32,914 nt of DNA, from contig CAJUNI010000013.1 in assembly GCA_910587945.1 (NCBI GenBank), forward strand, positions 5,792 through 38,705, read 5' to 3'. The notes below the pieces were generated by a model. That model did not search any database, was not told the origin of the DNA, and saw nothing but the letters and a program-made list of their open reading frames with translations. Of this stretch, positions 1 through 6,945 are shown one piece after another. Position 1 is the first letter of the stretch, and each line of letters opens with the position of its first letter. Position numbers and translations under genes: made by a program. The stretch is from an uncultured Parvibacter sp. Its GTDB lineage: Bacteria; Actinomycetota; Coriobacteriia; Coriobacteriales; Eggerthellaceae.

Positions 1-686
1 CCCTAGAAATTTGCGACATGCTCGTACGCTCGGGAGCCATCGACTGCGTTGTAATCGACTCTGTTGCCGCCTTGGTTCCCCGCGCAGAAATCGAAGGCGA
101 AATGGGCGAAGCATCCGTAGGCTTACAGGCGCGCTTAATGTCTCAAGCTCTCCGTAAGCTCACGGGCTCCTTATCCAAATCAAATACGACCTGCATCTTC
201 ATCAACCAACTTCGCGAGAAAATTGGTGTTATGTTCGGCAATCCGGAAACGACTACCGGCGGCCGTGCCCTTAAATTCTTCTCGAGCGTACGCATCGATA
301 TTCGCCGCGTCGAGTCCATTAAGCTCAACGGTGAAGTGGTCGGAAATCATGTACGTGCCAAGGTTGTTAAGAACAAGGTAGCTCCTCCCTTCCGTCAGGC
401 TGAGTTCGATCTTATGTATGGCGAGGGTATTTCCAAAGAAGGCTGTGTCTTAGATATGGCTGTTGAATGTGGGGTCGCTAAGAAAAGCGGTGCTTGGTAT
501 ACCTATGGTGAAGAGCGCTTAGGCCAAGGCAGAGAAGCGGCAAAAGCTACTCTGAAGGCCAATCCTGAGCTTCGTGATGAGTTAGAGCTCAAAGTTCGTG
601 AAGCCTATGAGATTCCCGTAATTGAGCCAAATCAAGAACAAGCTGATGCGGTTCATGCGGTGCCCAAATCTGGCAAGAAGAAATAG
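1..686 (+). CDS. recA: RecA recombinase, 3' part (5' end outside window)
   Basis: RecA forms the ATP-dependent filament on single-stranded DNA that drives strand exchange and triggers LexA self-cleavage. The frame is open from base 3, so this is the C-terminal ~227 residues; the Walker A half lies before the window. Visible landmarks are the Walker B strand CVVIDSVAALVP, the L1 loop region EIEGEMGE, the L2 loop FGNPETTTGG, and the conserved tail region GAWYTYGEERLGQG. The C-terminal end is Lys-rich (KSGKKK) rather than acidic as in Escherichia coli. recX follows after 26 bp, the usual recA-recX pairing. lexA, the other core SOS gene, is about 9 kb downstream, so both SOS regulators lie in one window. 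The identification is certain; only the 5' truncation by the window limits it. Confidence 0.98.
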   Translation, partial: LEICDMLVRSGAIDCVVIDSVAALVPRAEIEGEMGEASVGLQARLMSQALRKLTGSLSKSNTTCIFINQLREKIGVMFGNPETTTGGRALKFFSSVRIDIRRVESIKLNGEVVGNHVRAKVVKNKVAPPFRQAEFDLMYGEGISKEGCVLDMAVECGVAKKSGAWYTYGEERLGQGREAAKATLKANPELRDELELKVREAYEIPVIEPNQEQADAVHAVPKSGKKK

Positions 687-712
687 CTCATCTCCTCATT
701 AGGCTGATTTTC

Positions 713-1363
713 ATGGAAACCTCCCACAATACCACTATCGCAAACCTACGGAGTGCCATTGCGAGCATCGAATCTCGTAGCTCCACTGACGCTAGCCAGC
801 GTGATCTAACTTCTACTCTTGAAGATCCTAATCAGCAGGACGAGATATCGGTATGCGAAAGCAGTGAGGATACTCAAACGAGAAACCCTGACAACGAGTC
901 TCTTACGGTAGATGCAGCGCTTAAGAAAATCCTCAAGTTTGTAAGTATGCGAGAGGTTTCCACGGCAAAGCTCAAACAAAAGCTCCAAGAACGCGACTTT
1001 CCCGAACCGGTTATTTATGAGGCCATCGAGCATGCAGAGGCTATTGGCCTCGTAAGTAACCGCCGCTACGCCGAAGCACTTATTCGTTCTCGCATCGCTT
1101 CCCATAAAGGATTACGCCCCGTCTTGCTTGAAATTGAAGAACTTGACATTGATCCTTTCGAGCTTGATGCCTATCTAGAATTCCTGAGCCTTGGAGAAGA
1201 TGGGGAACTCGATCAAGCGCTGGAATTTTTACAGCTTCATCCTCCTCATTCTAAAAACCTGAGAGATGGCGCATTTCGCAAGTTAATCAATAGTGGATAT
1301 TCCGTATCTATTGCCTCTCAAGCAGCAGGGCAGTGGAGCAAGGAGCAATTCTCCCGTCCGTAG
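713..1363 (+). CDS. recX: RecX, regulator of RecA
   Basis: RecX binds RecA filaments and limits their extension and activity. The 216-aa protein has a recognisable RecX three-helix-repeat region from about residue 68 (KKILKFVSMREVSTAKLKQKL) through EAIGLVSNRRYAEALIRSR. It lies 26 bp after recA, as in most bacteria, so it is probably co-transcribed. The first ~65 residues are an extra, polar, Ser/Thr/Asp/Glu-rich segment with no recognisable domain. The Shine-Dalgarno upstream of the ATG is poor and there is no in-frame ATG nearer the domain, so either the extension is real or translation starts at an alternative codon. The family call is firm; the start is only moderately supported. Confidence 0.9.
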   Translation: METSHNTTIANLRSAIASIESRSSTDASQRDLTSTLEDPNQQDEISVCESSEDTQTRNPDNESLTVDAALKKILKFVSMREVSTAKLKQKLQERDFPEPVIYEAIEHAEAIGLVSNRRYAEALIRSRIASHKGLRPVLLEIEELDIDPFELDAYLEFLSLGEDGELDQALEFLQLHPPHSKNLRDGAFRKLINSGYSVSIASQAAGQWSKEQFSRP

Positions 1364-1394
1364 CGCTCATTAGCCCATCTTCATTGCTTTAAGG

Positions 1395-1400
1395 TATAAT
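1395..1400 (+). promoter_or_regulatory. Candidate -10 element for the rny leader RNA
   Basis: A perfect TATAAT lies between recX and rny, 10 bases before the first ATG of the leader and about 100 bases before an intrinsic terminator. I find no good -35 hexamer at 16-18 bp spacing, so it would need an activator, a non-consensus -35 or another sigma preference. It is listed because it accounts for a discrete ~115-nt transcript. Confidence 0.35.
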
Positions 1401-1409
1401 AGAAAAGCT

Positions 1410-1508
1410 ATGAGCATTCGAACTCCTATGAGTTCTGATATAGAACATAAATATGAGGAGAGTATCCTACGCACCCGTAGACTCTTTGATTGCTCATTGC
1501 CGGCATAA
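1410..1508 (+). CDS. Possible 32-aa leader peptide within the rny leader
   Basis: An ATG at 1410 opens 32 codons, ending at a TAA (1506-1508) in the loop region of the intrinsic terminator. The predicted peptide is basic in its second half (SILRTRRLFDCSLPA at the end). There is no convincing Shine-Dalgarno, but an in-frame ATG at 1428 also exists, and the first ATG is only 10 bases after the candidate -10 box, so near-leaderless translation is possible. A ribosome reading to this stop would sit on the terminator, which is the geometry of translation-coupled attenuation. The same bases form the stems described for the leader RNA, so peptide and RNA are competing or coupled explanations. Evidence for coding is weak. 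Confidence 0.25.
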   Translation: MSIRTPMSSDIEHKYEESILRTRRLFDCSLPA

Positions 1509-1521
1509 GCCGGCATTTTTT
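1498..1521 (+). terminator. Intrinsic terminator before rny
   Basis: A perfect 7-bp GC-rich stem TGCCGGC (1498-1504) / GCCGGCA (1509-1515) with an ATAA loop is followed by six T residues. It lies 40 bases upstream of the rny start codon, so transcripts from the upstream region would end here unless termination is prevented. I saw no obvious antiterminator that pairs with the GCCGGC arms. Confidence 0.8.
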
Positions 1522-1560
1522 CTATAAAGAAAACTCTTAAGAGCCGAGGAAAGGGGAGTC

Positions 1561-3093
1561 ATGCCGGAAATTGTTTGGCTTATTTTGGGCCTTCTGGTTG
1601 GTGCCATCCTTGGGTTCGTTGTCGTTCGTTTTCTTGCTAACTCATCAACAAAGAAAGCAGTTGAAAACGCTGCATCCATTGTTGAAGATGCCAAAAAGCA
1701 GGCTGAAACCGCACGTCGCGAAGCCGAACTTCAAGGTAAAGATGAAGCTTTGAAATTCCGCCAGGAAGTGGAAGAGGAAAGCAAAGAGCGTCTCCGCGAA
1801 GTCAGAAATGCAGAAAACCGCATCACCCAACGCGAAGAATCTCTTGACCGTCGCAGTGAGTCCTTGGATGCCCGCGAACATCAAATCTCTTCACTCCAAG
1901 GACAAATTGATCGCCGCGAGCGAGATCTTGAGTCCGCAGAAGTTGAGATCGGACGGCGTCTTGAAGCAGTTGCGGGCATGTCACCCCAAGAGGCGAAAGA
2001 GGAGCTCCTCGACACCATTCGTGATGAGGTAACTCGCGAATCCGCCGCCATCATTCGCAACTCTGAAAGCCGCGCAAAAGCAGAAGCTGATAAGCGTGCG
2101 CGCTCAATCTTGAGCCTTGCTATTCAGCGTGTAGCAGCAGATCATTCTGCAGAGAATACGGTGAGCACTATCCATATTCCTTCTGACGATCTCAAAGGTC
2201 GCATTATCGGACGCGAAGGCCGTAATATTCGCTCCTTTGAGTCGCTCACCGGAACCAGTCTTATTATTGACGACACGCCTGAGTGCGTGACCATTTCCTG
2301 CTTTGACCCCGTGCGCCGCGAAATTGGTCGCGTGACCATGGAAAACCTCATTGCAGATGGCCGTATTCATCCGGCCCGCATCGAGGAAATGTATGAAAAG
2401 GCCGTAGCCTATGTAGGCCAGCAAATCCAAGAAGCTGGTGAACAAGCTGCTTTCGATACGGGCATCCATGATCTTGACCCCGAGATTGTGCGTACGCTGG
2501 GTCGCCTTCGCTATCGTACCTCTTACGGTCAAAACGTACTCAATCACTCATTAGAGGTGTCTTATCTTGCCAGCGTTATGGCCGCCGAATTAGGGCTTGA
2601 TCCTGTTCCGGCCAAGCGAGCCGGTCTTCTTCACGACCTGGGTAAAGCAGTGGATCATGAGGTTGAAGGAAGCCACGCTGTTATTGGCGCAGACCTGGCC
2701 CGTCGCTATGGCGAGCGTCCTGAAATCGTTCACGCTATTGAAGCCCATCACGCAGATGTTGAGCCTAATACGGTTCTGGATGTGCTTGTGCAAGCAGCCG
2801 ACGCTATTTCTGCCGCTCGCCCCGGTGCACGTAAAGAGTCTATGGACGCGTACATCAAACGACTTGAGAAGCTTGAAGAGATCGCTAATTCTCACGAAGG
2901 TGTTGAACGTACTTTTGCCATTCAAGCAGGTCGTGAAGTGCGCGTCATGGTAAAGCCTGAGATTGTCGACGAAGCTTCCTCTATCGTTTTGTCTCACGAA
3001 ATTGCCCATCAGATTGAAACTGAAATGCAGTATCCGGGACAGATCAAAGTCGTCGTTATCCGAGAGAGCCGTGCTGTTGACTACGCCAAGTAG
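1561..3093 (+). CDS. rny: Ribonuclease Y
   Basis: RNase Y is a membrane-anchored endoribonuclease that starts mRNA decay and processing. The 510-aa protein has the full family layout: an N-terminal transmembrane helix (residues ~4-26), a long charged coiled coil (~30-190), a KH RNA-binding domain (GRIIGREGRNIR at about 213-224), and an HD phosphohydrolase domain with HSLEVSYLAS and the metal-binding HD pair in GLLHDLGKAVDHE (~330-370). Length is normal. A strong Shine-Dalgarno (GAGGAAAGGGGAG) precedes the ATG, and the membrane helix begins right at this start. It lies downstream of a terminated leader, which suggests control of its own expression by premature termination or RNA processing. 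The next gene overlaps its end. Confidence 0.97.
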   Translation: MPEIVWLILGLLVGAILGFVVVRFLANSSTKKAVENAASIVEDAKKQAETARREAELQGKDEALKFRQEVEEESKERLREVRNAENRITQREESLDRRSESLDAREHQISSLQGQIDRRERDLESAEVEIGRRLEAVAGMSPQEAKEELLDTIRDEVTRESAAIIRNSESRAKAEADKRARSILSLAIQRVAADHSAENTVSTIHIPSDDLKGRIIGREGRNIRSFESLTGTSLIIDDTPECVTISCFDPVRREIGRVTMENLIADGRIHPARIEEMYEKAVAYVGQQIQEAGEQAAFDTGIHDLDPEIVRTLGRLRYRTSYGQNVLNHSLEVSYLASVMAAELGLDPVPAKRAGLLHDLGKAVDHEVEGSHAVIGADLARRYGERPEIVHAIEAHHADVEPNTVLDVLVQAADAISAARPGARKESMDAYIKRLEKLEEIANSHEGVERTFAIQAGREVRVMVKPEIVDEASSIVLSHEIAHQIETEMQYPGQIKVVVIRESRAVDYAK

Positions 3094-4183
3094 CGCAGAG
3101 TCCAAAGAAACCCTTACGGAGTTTCTTGAATCCATTGGAAAAGAAAGCCGTCTCCGAGTAGAAACAGATCTCGGGGACGGCTTCGTCCGTTTACGCAGCT
3201 CAGAGGCAGAGCGCCGTCAAGCAGCTCAAGACATTCGCTCCTCTGAGGACATCGTCATCGAGCTTCTCAGAAACAGTCGTGACGCCGGAGCCCATACCAT
3301 CTTCCTTGCACTACAGAAAGATGAAGATGAGCGTCGTATGGTGTGCATCGATGATGGGGGAGGCATTGAGCCGGAGCATCACCAGCATATTTTCGAGCCC
3401 CGCGTAACCTCCAAGCTAGATACTGCCCACCAAGACAAATGGGGCATGCATGGCCGCGGTATGGCGCTCTATTCCATTTCTGTGAATAGCAAAGAAGCCG
3501 CCATCATTACCTCTGCTCCTGCTATGGGAACTTCCATTGGAGTTACTACCGAGCTCTCGAAGCTGCCTGAAAAGACAGATCAATCTACCTTTCCGGTATT
3601 TGAAGAACAGGAATCCGGGGCCTTTGCTATGCGCGGCCCGAAAAACATTATCCGAACCGCTGCGGAGTTTTCCCTTGAAGAACGCAACCTTTGCACGCTT
3701 TATTGCGGTTCCATGGTAGAAATTGCTGCCACGCTGTACCACTATGCTTTAGCCACTACTTCCGCTGCGCTTCGTGCTTTTACCGAAGACTCAAGCACGG
3801 TGCCGCTTATCAAACGCTTGGCCCTGGCTGCCACCCCAGAAGACCTTGCCAATGAAGCCCACAAGCTTGGTCTTGAGCTTTCCGATCGTAGCGCACGACG
3901 TATTCTTAATAAGGAAATAAAACCACTGGATCCCTTACTTGAACGCTTGCGTACGGAAGGGTTCAAGGCCACAACAGCAAAGAAGAAGGCTCGGTCCGTA
4001 AAACCTGGAAACCATAGACGCATCCATCTTTCAGAAAACGACAAAGACGAACTCTCACGAGACATCCAGCGCCTTTTCTCTTCCTATGCTTCTCGCTATT
4101 TCCTCGATCCAGATGTGGAAGTCGAAATAAAAACTACGGCTGATGCACTTATCATCACCGTTCCCACCCAAGAGATTCCATGA
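3071..4183 (+). CDS. Orphan GHKL-family (HATPase_c) ATP-binding protein
   Basis: A ~370-aa protein with a GHKL ATPase fold near its N-terminus: N box ELLRNSRDAGA (residues ~63-74), G1 box CIDDGGGIE (~92-100), and G2 lid GMHGRGMALYSI (~125-136). There is no dimerisation/phospho-acceptor histidine domain, no sensor and no membrane helix, so it is not an ordinary sensor kinase; Hsp90, MutL and MORC use the same fold. The C-terminal half (~230-370) is unrecognised and includes a Lys/Arg-rich linker. The frame is open back to 2963 inside rny, but the conserved part starts later; I chose GTG 3071, which has GAGAG upstream and overlaps rny by 23 bp (TTG 3077 is an alternative). Such overlap implies translational coupling to RNase Y. 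The family is clear; the function is unknown. Confidence 0.75.
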   Translation: MLLTTPSSAESKETLTEFLESIGKESRLRVETDLGDGFVRLRSSEAERRQAAQDIRSSEDIVIELLRNSRDAGAHTIFLALQKDEDERRMVCIDDGGGIEPEHHQHIFEPRVTSKLDTAHQDKWGMHGRGMALYSISVNSKEAAIITSAPAMGTSIGVTTELSKLPEKTDQSTFPVFEEQESGAFAMRGPKNIIRTAAEFSLEERNLCTLYCGSMVEIAATLYHYALATTSAALRAFTEDSSTVPLIKRLALAATPEDLANEAHKLGLELSDRSARRILNKEIKPLDPLLERLRTEGFKATTAKKKARSVKPGNHRRIHLSENDKDELSRDIQRLFSSYASRYFLDPDVEVEIKTTADALIITVPTQEIP

Positions 4184-4306
4184 TAGGTCTTCCTCAACTT
4201 GCGCCAGGTTCACCGGCTGGGTAAAATTATCCAGCGAAATAAGCTATTGAATGTACCAAACACACTACTAAATTCTCTTTAATTGCAGTAAAGACAAGGA
4301 AGTATC

Positions 4307-4639
4307 GTGACCACCGAGCAAATGCCAGATATCGGCTGTCTTAAAGTATCCTCAAAGTCATCGCCTGCTTCAGTTGCAGGAGCTATTGCGGGTCTTATTA
4401 AAGACGGTGCCCCCGTGGAAATTCAAGCGGTAGGTGCCGGTGCCGTTAATCAAGCAGTAAAAGCCATCGCTATATCGCGCGGCTTCTTATCACCCATTGG
4501 TATTGAAGTCATGTGTATTCCCTCATTTGCCGACATTGTGATCGACGGGGAATATCGTACCGCTATACGCTTTGCAGTAGAGCCGCGCCAAGATCGCGCC
4601 GCTGCATTTTCTGAGCCCATTTCTGATCTGACCTTATAG
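4307..4639 (+). CDS. spoVS: SpoVS-family (Alba-like) regulator
   Basis: The 110-aa product matches the small SpoVS family through almost its whole length: LKVSSKSSPASVAGAIAGL, then AVGAGAVNQAVKAIAISRG, then IDGEYRTAIRFAVEPR. SpoVS is an Alba-fold nucleic-acid-binding protein known from sporulation mutants of Bacillus but also found in non-sporing bacteria. The start is GTG 4307, with AAGGA 7 bases upstream. The protein has ~10 extra residues before and ~17 after the conserved core. A weak promoter can be read upstream (TTGAAT 4247-4252, 16 bp, TAAATT). The rny-(gene)-spoVS-miaB order is the one seen in Firmicutes. No other sporulation gene is visible here, so a general regulatory role in an RNA-metabolism cluster is more likely than sporulation. 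Confidence 0.92.
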   Translation: MTTEQMPDIGCLKVSSKSSPASVAGAIAGLIKDGAPVEIQAVGAGAVNQAVKAIAISRGFLSPIGIEVMCIPSFADIVIDGEYRTAIRFAVEPRQDRAAAFSEPISDLTL

Positions 4640-4663
4640 TTTCTGCGGTCTGAAGGGATCTGC

Positions 4664-6013
4664 ATGCCAGCATTAAACGGCTTACGTTTTTGTCTCCACA
4701 CCTTTGGTTGCCAAATGAATAAGCATGATTCGGAGCGTGTTGATGGCATGCTTGAAGCCCTAGGAGCTTCTGCGGTTGCCGCCCCCGAGGAAGCGGATTT
4801 GGTAATCTTTCTTACCTGTTGCGTCCGAGAGGCTGCTGATGAGCGTCTCTATGGACAAGTATCGTCATTGCGCAACTTAGCCCTCCGCCCCAATTCAACC
4901 CTTGGACGACGCCTCATTGCTGTAGGAGGCTGCATTGGGCAGCGGGATGGCGAAGGCCTTATGGAGACGCTACCCAATGTCGATATCGTCTTTGGTACAC
5001 GCTCTATTGCCTCTCTGCCATCTTTAATTGAGGAAGCACTGACAAAGACTACCGCCGTAGACATTGAGGCTAAAGGAGAAGGCTTCTCAAGCGCGTTACC
5101 AAGCGTTCGAGAGCACCAATGGGCTGCCTGGCTACCCATTACTATCGGGTGCGATAACTTCTGCTCCTATTGCATTGTGCCCTATGTCCGAGGTCGAGAA
5201 ACTTCACGACCAATGGAAGATATTGTGGCTGAATCTGAAGGCTATGTAGCTGATGGCGTACAAGAGATTACGCTTTTGGGCCAGAACGTTAACTCCTACG
5301 GGCGAGATCTGTACGGGTCCCCACAGTTTGCAGAGATCCTTGATGCCGTGGCGGCCACCGGCATTCCTCGACTACGTTTTGCCACCAGTCATCCCAAGGA
5401 TTTAACCCAGGAAGTCATAGAGCGCTTCGCCACACTTCCAAACCTTATGCCGGCTCTCCATTTGCCTGCCCAGTCCGGCTCTAACACTATTCTGAAAGCA
5501 ATGAATCGTCGCTACACGCGGGAGCATTACCTTGAGCTTGTACGCGCTCTGCGCGAAGCATGCCCAGACATCGCTTTATCTACAGACATCATTGTAGGGT
5601 TCCCGGGCGAAACCGAAGAGGATTTCCTCGAGACCTTATCCCTGGTGGATGAAGTAGGCTATCACCAAGTATTCACTTTCATTTACTCGAAACGAGAAGG
5701 CACACCGGCTGCTGCCATTGATGATCCGACACCCCGGGAAGTAATTCAGGACCGCTTTGATCGTCTCTTAAAAGTCGTAGAACGTCATGCGTACGAAGAG
5801 AACCAGAAAGACCTCCATAGCTGCGTTCCTGTGTTAGTAGAAGGTACCTCAAAAAAGAACAAAGACATTCTTACGGGGAAGAGCCCTAAAAACCAAACGG
5901 TGCATTTCCCGATTCCCGCCCATCGATCTGTCGATCAACTATTAGGTACGATTGTTCCGGTCTCCATCGAAGAGGCCCGTACCTGGTATTTGAGCGGTAG
6001 GGTAGTGGAGTAA
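4664..6013 (+). CDS. miaB: tRNA i6A37 methylthiotransferase MiaB
   Basis: MiaB adds a methylthio group to N6-isopentenyladenosine-37 of tRNAs that read U-starting codons. The 449-aa protein has the N-terminal UPF0004 domain with the three auxiliary-cluster cysteines (C16 in FGCQMNKHDSE, C52 in LTCCVRE, C90 in VGGCIGQR). The radical-SAM motif follows, with C163, C167 and C170 in GCDNFCSYC, and then a C-terminal TRAM-like region. A Shine-Dalgarno (GAAGGGA) lies before the ATG. Its stop codon overlaps the start of miaA as TAATG, so the enzyme making i6A and the one modifying it further are translationally coupled. Length and motifs are complete. Confidence 0.97.
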   Translation: MPALNGLRFCLHTFGCQMNKHDSERVDGMLEALGASAVAAPEEADLVIFLTCCVREAADERLYGQVSSLRNLALRPNSTLGRRLIAVGGCIGQRDGEGLMETLPNVDIVFGTRSIASLPSLIEEALTKTTAVDIEAKGEGFSSALPSVREHQWAAWLPITIGCDNFCSYCIVPYVRGRETSRPMEDIVAESEGYVADGVQEITLLGQNVNSYGRDLYGSPQFAEILDAVAATGIPRLRFATSHPKDLTQEVIERFATLPNLMPALHLPAQSGSNTILKAMNRRYTREHYLELVRALREACPDIALSTDIIVGFPGETEEDFLETLSLVDEVGYHQVFTFIYSKREGTPAAAIDDPTPREVIQDRFDRLLKVVERHAYEENQKDLHSCVPVLVEGTSKKNKDILTGKSPKNQTVHFPIPAHRSVDQLLGTIVPVSIEEARTWYLSGRVVE

Positions 6014-6936
6014 TGGAACGCCCCCCTGTCATTGTCATTGTTGGTCCCACTGCATCGGGCAAGAGTTCTGTTGCCCAAGAAGTTGCTAAGGCCTGTTCCG
6101 GCGAAATTGTAAGTGCCGACTCTATGCAGATCTATCGGGATATGGACATCGGCACAGGTAAAGTTACCGCTCCTGAACAAGAAGTGCCCCATTGGGGCAT
6201 TGATATTCTAGATCCGGGAGAACCCTATTCCGCGGCACTATTTCAAACCTATGCCCGCGAATGCTTTGAATCCATTTGGGCGCGCTCAAACCAACCAATC
6301 CTTGCGGGAGGAACCGGTTTTTATGTTCGCGCTGCTATTGATGATTATCAGTTTGCTGCAGGGGAGCAAGTAGACAATCCGGTTCGTACCTACTATCAGA
6401 ATCTTGCCGAGCATAAGGGAGACCAAGCCGTCTGGGACGAGTTACATGCCCAAGATCCCCAAAGTGCAGCTCTTATCCATCCGCACAATCTCAAGCGCGT
6501 CATCCGCGCCCTCGAGCTTGTATCTGAAGGCGATAGTTACGCACAGCGCAAAGAAGCCCTGGATTCCCTTCCCCAAGCCATCCCTGCCCGCTTCTTTGGT
6601 CTAGCGGTGGAGCGAGATATTCTCAATCAACGCATTGATGATCGTATCGACGCCATGGTTCAAGAAGGTCTGGTGGAAGAAGTCCAGTGTTTGTTAAACC
6701 AAGGTTTCAGAACCGCTCTTACGGCGTCTCAGGCGATAGGATACAAAGAGATTGTTGCTGCCCTTGAGGGCTCTTGTACGCTTGAAGAGGCTATTGAGTC
6801 TATCAAGATATCAACCCATCGCTACGCTAAGCGACAGCGGAGTTGGTTCAATGCCGATAAGCGTATAACGTGGATTGATGCTAACGACAGCAACACTCAA
6901 CGCATTGCTTCGGATGTATTAACTCAAATACGTTAG
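6013..6936 (+). CDS. miaA: tRNA dimethylallyltransferase MiaA
   Basis: MiaA transfers the dimethylallyl group to adenine-37 of tRNA, making the substrate for MiaB. The 307-aa sequence has the P-loop GPTASGKSS (residues 11-19), the conserved substrate region SADSMQIYRDMDIGTGK, then GGTGFYVRA, and the late basic motif RYAKRQRSWF. The start ATG shares one base with the miaB stop (TAATG). In proteobacteria miaA is followed by hfq and hflX; here dapF takes that position, as in other Actinobacteria. Length is normal for the family. Confidence 0.97.
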   Translation: MERPPVIVIVGPTASGKSSVAQEVAKACSGEIVSADSMQIYRDMDIGTGKVTAPEQEVPHWGIDILDPGEPYSAALFQTYARECFESIWARSNQPILAGGTGFYVRAAIDDYQFAAGEQVDNPVRTYYQNLAEHKGDQAVWDELHAQDPQSAALIHPHNLKRVIRALELVSEGDSYAQRKEALDSLPQAIPARFFGLAVERDILNQRIDDRIDAMVQEGLVEEVQCLLNQGFRTALTASQAIGYKEIVAALEGSCTLEEAIESIKISTHRYAKRQRSWFNADKRITWIDANDSNTQRIASDVLTQIR

Positions 6937-6945
6937 TGGGGAACC

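Larger units (their letters stand above)
1407..1521 (+). ncRNA. Structured leader RNA / small RNA upstream of rny
   Basis: The stretch can fold into a compact multi-branch structure. The closing stem is ATGAGCA (1410-1416) with TGCTCAT (1491-1497), 7 perfect pairs. Inside are a hairpin GAACTC-CTAT-GAGTTC (1420-1435) and a longer hairpin of AGAGT (1459-1463) plus CTACG (1467-1471), loop CACC, then CGTAG (1476-1480) plus ACTCT (1481-1485), with a 3-nt bulge. GTTCT (1432-1436) can alternatively pair with AGAAC (1442-1446), which would disrupt the first hairpin. A terminator follows directly. The position, between a -10 box and rny with a terminator before the gene, is that of an attenuating leader or a free-standing small RNA. 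I do not recognise it as a known RNA family. The 5' end is inferred from the -10 box. Confidence 0.5.

Noticed and set aside
2963..3070. Upstream extension of the GHKL ATPase frame into rny
   Set aside because: These residues are read from the RNase Y HD-domain sequence in another frame and have no ATPase-family likeness; a GTG at 3071 with a ribosome site fits better.
2590..3135. Long open frame on the - strand opposite rny, and similar frames opposite iorA, the carboxypeptidase and the VanW gene
   Set aside because: They mirror strongly supported genes, have no ribosome sites or family features, and their residue make-up is that of antisense reading.
3071..4183. Calling the GHKL protein a sensor histidine kinase
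   Set aside because: No DHp helix pair or phospho-acceptor histidine, no sensor domain, no membrane helix and no response regulator next to it.
4216..4235. GCTGG/CCAGC hairpin upstream of spoVS as a terminator
   Set aside because: The stem is short with a G-U pair in its extension and no T-run follows; a structural element remains possible but unsupported.
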